This document shows, one piece after another, positions 5,065-9,099 of a stretch of DNA of 9,099 nt; position 1 is the stretch's first letter, and the number at the start of each line of letters is the position of its first letter. Below the pieces are notes generated by a model, which had not been told where the DNA came from, searched no databases, and saw only the letters and a list, made by a program, of their open reading frames with translations. This DNA comes from Verrucomicrobiia bacterium (GTDB lineage Bacteria; Verrucomicrobiota; Verrucomicrobiia; Opitutales; Opitutaceae), in contig JAUHWE010000147.1 of the NCBI GenBank assembly GCA_030424825.1, positions 1 through 9,099 of the forward strand, read 5' to 3'. A program made the translations under genes and the position numbers.

Positions 5065-8040
5065 TCAGTGGGTCTTGGTGAGATAGGCGATCAGGTCGGC
5101 CATGGCTTGAGGGTCGAGCGCGTTCTCCATGCCGGGCGGCATAAGAGAGAGGCCGGTGGCGCGTTTGTTGGTGATTTGAATGTAGGGGATTTCCTCTTCG
5201 ATACCGGGACCGATGAGAGTGATGCCATCGTCGTTTTCCTCAGTGATCAATCCTATGAGGGACCGTCCGCCTTTCAGGTCAACCTGGTAGGATCCGAACC
5301 GTGACTCAACCACGCGATTCGGGTCTAGTATATCGGTCAAAAGGCCAGACAAAGGCTTGTTGCGGACATCCGTGATGTCAGGACCGATCGCATTGCCTTC
5401 CCCTTTGAATACATGGCAGAGGGCACAGTTTGTTTGGAAAGACTCGTGTCCGCGATTGGGGTCGCCCGCTTTATTTTGGATCGAGGTATGGTATTCAGAA
5501 ACCAATGTCTGCCGGTCTTGGTTGTTTTCGCCATAAAGCTCGCGAGCCAAAGATAAGATGGCTTCGTTCTTGGATCGCAGGTATCTCCAGCGAGACATGG
5601 GATCGAGCAAGGATTTGGGGATGTCGCCCGCTTTGATGCGCTCGAGTAGCGGGAGTCGGGTGGCATCGCTCGCATTGAGGTATGTCAATGCGGATGACTG
5701 GGCGGTCGATCCGAGCGAATCCCAGTGCTTAAAAAGGGTGTTGGCGACGTCCACTCGGGGAAGGTGATTGGCGATTGAAAGGGCGGCTGATTGAATCGCG
5801 GCGGGTTGATCGTAGGCCCCTAGCTGACCCATTAGCTCTAGAGCGGTCTCGACGGGTAGGGTTGGAATGAGTTCAATGGCGGCGATCCGGTCATCGGTTT
5901 CTGCGTTTAGGTCCAGCGCGATCGCATTGATCTTTTCTGTAATGGACTGGAGGGTACGAACAGAAAAGGCGAGACCATGAGAATCCGATGATAGCAATTT
6001 TTGCAGCGAGTCGATTCCGGGCATGCGTTTTTGGAATCGGAGTCCGGAACTTATTCCGTTGAGGATCGCAAATTGGATTGACGGGCGAAGGGGCTGCTCG
6101 AGCAGAGCCATCAGAGCGGACAGGCGTTGAGGTTCGGCTTCGCGGGCGGTGGCGTCGGAGAAGCGGGTAACGAGGGCTGTCGGGAGATCGGGGTTGGCTT
6201 CTGCTCCAATCCAATCGACGAGGATCGTTGCCGCAAAATTGCTGCGGTGGCTCAAAACGGCGGACTGGAGCCATTCATCGTTCGGGGATCGACTTAAAGC
6301 GGTGAGCGTGGCCCGAGCAACGGCTTCGCTGTCAACGTTTCCGAGGGCGACGAGGGCGAGGAAAGCGAGACGCGGATGGGCGTGGCTCGTGAGGGCAAGC
6401 AACTCGTCTTCGTGGACTGGGGCTCGCTCAGGATGCTCGATGAGGAAGTCGAGGCCTGCTCGGACGAGGGGGTTGGACGGGGAGCGAAGACTGGTAGAGA
6501 GGGCGCGTTCGCTAATTAGGCCTTTCGAGGACAAAAGGGCGAATGCGTCCCGTTTCCCGAATTCCGAGTCCTCGGCGTTCAGTAGGGCCCCGATGGATTT
6601 TTCGGGGAATGCTTCCGATTCGCGGATCAGTCGGCTCGCGGTGGTGCGATGCCAGTCGTTGGTGTGATCGAGTAGAGCAGGCCACTTTTCCGGGTTGCCG
6701 ATGGGAAAGGAGTCGTTCGGGTTAGCCTGATCCTCTTTATTTGGGACGAGCCGGTAGATGCGGCCGAGATCATTGCCGGTTCGCATGTCAAAGCGCTCTG
6801 AATACGACTCGGCCAGAAACATGGGGTGGTCAATGAAGCGACGATACATGTCGCAAAGGTAAAGAGCCCCGTCGGGACCGGAAGCGAGATTGACGGGGCG
6901 GGTCCACGCATCGCGGCTGCGAATGAATTCCGTTTGTGGACGCGAACGAATAGCAGTGGCCTTGTAGGCGCCCCCGTCGCTTTGCAGCGAATGGCGGGAA
7001 ACAATCTGGGCGGTGGGGTCGCAAACCAGGAGATGGCCCCGTAAATCGGGAAGCGCGTTTCCTCGATAAACGTGAGTCCCGCAGGCGGCGGTGTAGGAAC
7101 CGGCGTGGACGACGGAGGCCGTGAGCGTTATCGCTGCCGGAAAGATCTTCGCTCCAACAGGATAGACGTCGGTTTGGCCAGAGTTTAGGCCCGAGTAGGG
7201 ATTCCGTCGAATGGCGGCCCGAGGCAGGACGGTCATGATAATCGGATTTCGATTAGTCGTGTAAAAGTGGTTGCCCAGTTCATCGAATGTCGCGCCGTAC
7301 TGGCCGCGGCCCTCCACCAGTGATAACTTCCAGTCATCGTAGGGATCCAATCTAATTCCGGATCGAGTGGTATCGATCGTTTGCTCTGTCCGAGGATCGT
7401 AGATCGATTTGGTATCCAAACCATTGTTATAGTAGATCTGAAAATCTGGTCCCCAGCGAGGAGAGGATACAATCACTTGTGAGTGCTTGGGTTCGTCTGT
7501 GCGGTAGAGCGTTTGTCGAAAATCGGCACGATCGTCACCGTCGGTATCCTTTAGAAAGACGATGGCATTCCAGGTCGATGCGAGGATGCCTCCATTGACG
7601 AGAATGATCCCTTGCACGTACTCCAGTTGGTCGGCCCAAATGAGGGAGGTATCCATTTTCCCATCCCCGTCGGTGTCCTCCAGCAAGCGGATGCGAGACA
7701 ACGGGGGCCCTCCTTCTGGCGGCCCCAGCGGGTAGTCGCGCATTTCGGCCACGTACATTCTTCCTCTTTCATCGAAGCAGAGTTCAACCGGATCGGTGAC
7801 CAGCGGTTCAGCGGCGACCAGCTCGAGTCGATAGTCTCCATCGATTTCAAACGCGGCCAGCGAAGCTTCGGGCGAAAGAGGGTCCTCGCGCGGAATGAGT
7901 TCAAAGGGATCGGCTGCCCGGGCGAGAGGAGTGATGAAAAGGACGAGGAGTGCTAGGTAGCGGGCGATCTCCGAGCGCCCACAAGTCAGTACTCTGTGGG
8001 CAATCGAAGATTGCCCGTTACCTTGGTATTTTGCGTTCAC
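5065..8040 (-). CDS. PVC-type heme-binding CxxCH protein (secreted, membrane-bound dehydrogenase-like)
   Basis: This 991-residue exported c-type cytochrome-like protein is of a family nearly confined to Planctomycetota and Verrucomicrobiota. A signal peptide (hydrophobic ARYLALLVLFITPLARA, probable cut after A42) sends it to the periplasm or cell surface. The region of about 60-440 is the beta-propeller-like 'putative membrane-bound dehydrogenase' domain, with two aspartate-rich calcium-type loops (DTDGDGKMD at 122-130, DTDGDDRAD at 165-173) and the ALYLCDMYRRFIDHP block. A helical, HEAT-like middle follows to about 840. The C-terminal heme domain has C872-A-L-C875-H876 (bases 5413-5427), with M977 in SLMPPGM as likely distal ligand. 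It probably passes electrons from an extracytoplasmic oxidation; the substrate is unknown for the family. The GTG start at 8040 overlaps the upstream stop as GTGA and has AAGGA 9 nt upstream, so translational coupling is likely. It is followed by the MFS gene after 23 nt. Confidence 0.93.
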   Translation of the reverse strand: MNAKYQGNGQSSIAHRVLTCGRSEIARYLALLVLFITPLARAADPFELIPREDPLSPEASLAAFEIDGDYRLELVAAEPLVTDPVELCFDERGRMYVAEMRDYPLGPPEGGPPLSRIRLLEDTDGDGKMDTSLIWADQLEYVQGIILVNGGILASTWNAIVFLKDTDGDDRADFRQTLYRTDEPKHSQVIVSSPRWGPDFQIYYNNGLDTKSIYDPRTEQTIDTTRSGIRLDPYDDWKLSLVEGRGQYGATFDELGNHFYTTNRNPIIMTVLPRAAIRRNPYSGLNSGQTDVYPVGAKIFPAAITLTASVVHAGSYTAACGTHVYRGNALPDLRGHLLVCDPTAQIVSRHSLQSDGGAYKATAIRSRPQTEFIRSRDAWTRPVNLASGPDGALYLCDMYRRFIDHPMFLAESYSERFDMRTGNDLGRIYRLVPNKEDQANPNDSFPIGNPEKWPALLDHTNDWHRTTASRLIRESEAFPEKSIGALLNAEDSEFGKRDAFALLSSKGLISERALSTSLRSPSNPLVRAGLDFLIEHPERAPVHEDELLALTSHAHPRLAFLALVALGNVDSEAVARATLTALSRSPNDEWLQSAVLSHRSNFAATILVDWIGAEANPDLPTALVTRFSDATAREAEPQRLSALMALLEQPLRPSIQFAILNGISSGLRFQKRMPGIDSLQKLLSSDSHGLAFSVRTLQSITEKINAIALDLNAETDDRIAAIELIPTLPVETALELMGQLGAYDQPAAIQSAALSIANHLPRVDVANTLFKHWDSLGSTAQSSALTYLNASDATRLPLLERIKAGDIPKSLLDPMSRWRYLRSKNEAILSLARELYGENNQDRQTLVSEYHTSIQNKAGDPNRGHESFQTNCALCHVFKGEGNAIGPDITDVRNKPLSGLLTDILDPNRVVESRFGSYQVDLKGGRSLIGLITEENDDGITLIGPGIEEEIPYIQITNKRATGLSLMPPGMENALDPQAMADLIAYLTKTH

Positions 8041-9099
8041 TTGAGCCCATCCTTTTTTGACGGCGCTGCGAGTATTCGGATTTCGGATTCCGATAGCGCT
8101 CGATTAAATACTGCAATCTCGTCGAGGCGCCCCTCGAGATTACTCTGGTTGTCGGAACGCCCTCCGAAGAAGACCTGGACGAGATCGCGGGGCAGCAAGC
8201 TAGGGGTATCGGTACGAATCTCCTGCTTTCCATTCAAATAGACTTCTACTTGATTCCCGTTGCGAGAAAATGCGAGATGGTTCCAGGTCCAGCGTTTTAT
8301 CAATGTCGGTCCCGCAGCTTTGACCCTACCTTTCTGTCCGTCTAGCAGAATGATCTTACCAGGATGGCCCGACATTCCACCGATACCGATGTGGTCTCCG
8401 TTCCCATCCAGGGTGCCGTCTCGGCCCCGGGAGAAAATCCAGCCAGTCACGTCGCGTCCTTCGACCGGCATGCCGTTCCAAAACCAGAGGGAAACAGAGT
8501 AGTCGGCTCCCAGGTCCGGAATCCTTGTTTGGAGACGGTGACCCGCAAAATGGGCGGCTCGGTTGAGAGTGTTGGCAGCGGCGAACTCAGCCGAAGCGGG
8601 GCCTACGAGGTAGAAGAGGACCTGTGGTTCGTAGATGCCGTCGATGTGATTGCCGGAGGCGTCGATCGCTCTCGGCCCGGAGAACTCATCGAGTCGCCAG
8701 TAGGCGCTTGGCTTCATTGACAAAAGCTTTCGTGCCGCAGGTCCTGAAGGTTCGATTTTGGCCCTGCGGTTCGATCCGCTGACCCGTTCGAGTAACTGGA
8801 TAGCGGTTTCGGTCATTTTGGGTTCCGCGGTGACTTCGAGTCCAGCGGAACGGGCTTCCCAGGTATTGTATCCACCGAGCAAATGCTGCTCCGGGGGAGG
8901 AATGTAGCCCTCGGCCCCATTAGCGAGCTCAATTACCATAGTGTTCTCGACCGGGCTGGCCGCTTTCACTTTGAGACCGGTCAAGGCATAGGTTTCGGTG
9001 GGAAAGGTGGCTATGGCGATTTTGTCTCCAATTCGAATCGCCTGCATGACGATCTCGGCAGGAGGGGATCGATGGAGAAAAAGCTGTTCGCGGGCATAG
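8037..9099 (-). CDS. Neutral/alkaline ceramidase-like domain fused to LamG domain (5' end outside window)
   Basis: The frame stays open to the right edge, so the ATG at 9047 is internal and 17 further residues (YAREQLFLH...) precede it. The visible N-terminal part (about 8760-9099) resembles the neutral/alkaline non-lysosomal ceramidase N-terminal family: RIGDKIAIATFPTETYALTG corresponds to the 'IGxLAIVGxPxE' strand, and ELANGAEGYIPPPEQ followed by GGYNTW (8859-8876) to the family's 'LANGYxxYxxTPEEYxxxxYE' block. The family hydrolyses the amide bond of ceramide, but the zinc-binding histidines would be upstream and cannot be checked. From about 8715 to the stop is a concanavalin-like LamG domain (AYWRLDEFSG, then DYSVSLWFWNG, WNHLAFSRNGNQVEVYLNG, GRLDEIAVFNRALSESEI), usually a carbohydrate- or surface-binding module. 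It overlaps the heme-protein gene by 4 nt. The LamG call is firm; the ceramidase-like call is good but from a partial domain. Confidence 0.82.
   Translation of the reverse strand, partial: YAREQLFLHRSPPAEIVMQAIRIGDKIAIATFPTETYALTGLKVKAASPVENTMVIELANGAEGYIPPPEQHLLGGYNTWEARSAGLEVTAEPKMTETAIQLLERVSGSNRRAKIEPSGPAARKLLSMKPSAYWRLDEFSGPRAIDASGNHIDGIYEPQVLFYLVGPASAEFAAANTLNRAAHFAGHRLQTRIPDLGADYSVSLWFWNGMPVEGRDVTGWIFSRGRDGTLDGNGDHIGIGGMSGHPGKIILLDGQKGRVKAAGPTLIKRWTWNHLAFSRNGNQVEVYLNGKQEIRTDTPSLLPRDLVQVFFGGRSDNQSNLEGRLDEIAVFNRALSESEIRILAAPSKKDGLK
8050..8054 (-). promoter_or_regulatory. Ribosome-binding site supporting the GTG start of the heme protein
   Basis: AAGGA on the - strand lies inside the end of the upstream LamG gene, 9 nt before the GTG at 8040-8038. 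It is the only convincing Shine-Dalgarno site seen before any gene start in the window and supports GTG over a later start. With the 4-nt GTGA overlap it points to coupled translation of the two proteins. Confidence 0.5.

Noticed and set aside
6149..6667. 172-residue + strand open frame opposite the heme protein
   Set aside because: It is antisense to a well-supported coding region, Ser/Arg/Ala-rich and without motifs.
7518..7690. Aspartate-rich repeats (DTDGDG-type) as a dockerin or cellulosome module
   Set aside because: The two loops are isolated within the beta-propeller-like region and are a usual feature of this heme-protein family, not a paired dockerin repeat.
9045..9047. ATG at 9047 as the true start of the LamG gene
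   Set aside because: The frame is open to the window edge and the 17 residues before it continue the ceramidase-like alignment, so the gene is truncated by the window.

Overview
The window looks like chromosomal DNA from a member of the PVC superphylum, most likely Verrucomicrobiota (a Planctomycetota source is the alternative). The basis is the gene content: a 991-residue secreted protein with the architecture of the PVC-type heme-binding CxxCH family (beta-propeller-like 'membrane-bound dehydrogenase' region, helical-repeat middle, C-terminal c-type heme domain), a sulfatase, a Gfo/Idh/MocA oxidoreductase, a Tat-signalled hydroxypyruvate isomerase-like TIM barrel, and a ceramidase-like domain joined to a LamG domain. 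No tRNA, rRNA, CRISPR array, insertion sequence or phage gene was recognised.

Layout: two gene groups converge. On the + strand are the 3' end of a sulfatase gene (1-340), a regulatory-looking gap (341-638), a Gfo/Idh/MocA oxidoreductase (639-1667) and, 8 nt later, a divergent NagB-like sugar-phosphate deaminase/isomerase homologue (1676-2614). A 229-nt convergent gap (2615-2843) holds several short hairpins but no clear intrinsic terminator. On the - strand, read from the right edge, are a 5'-truncated ceramidase-like/LamG protein (8037-9099), the CxxCH heme protein (5065-8040, overlapping the previous gene by 4 nt as GTGA), an MFS transporter of the nucleoside:H+ symporter type (3788-5041, 23-nt gap) and the TIM-barrel isomerase (2844-3725, 62-nt gap). 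Spacing and shared strand suggest a single four-gene operon that continues beyond the right edge.

How the genes may work together (inference): the set resembles the carbohydrate-degradation loci common in marine PVC bacteria. A sulfatase would remove sulfate from a glycan, the LamG/ceramidase-like and heme proteins would act outside the cytoplasm, the MFS protein would import a small product, and the oxidoreductase, the NagB-like protein and the isomerase would rearrange sugars. The substrate cannot be read from the sequence. The points most worth checking are the NagB-like protein, whose active-site motifs depart from canonical NagB; the translationally coupled ceramidase-LamG/heme-protein pair; the Tat-type signal on the isomerase; a TGTACA-centred palindrome before the oxidoreductase gene; and the near absence of Shine-Dalgarno sites, with CA-rich leaders in front of two starts.
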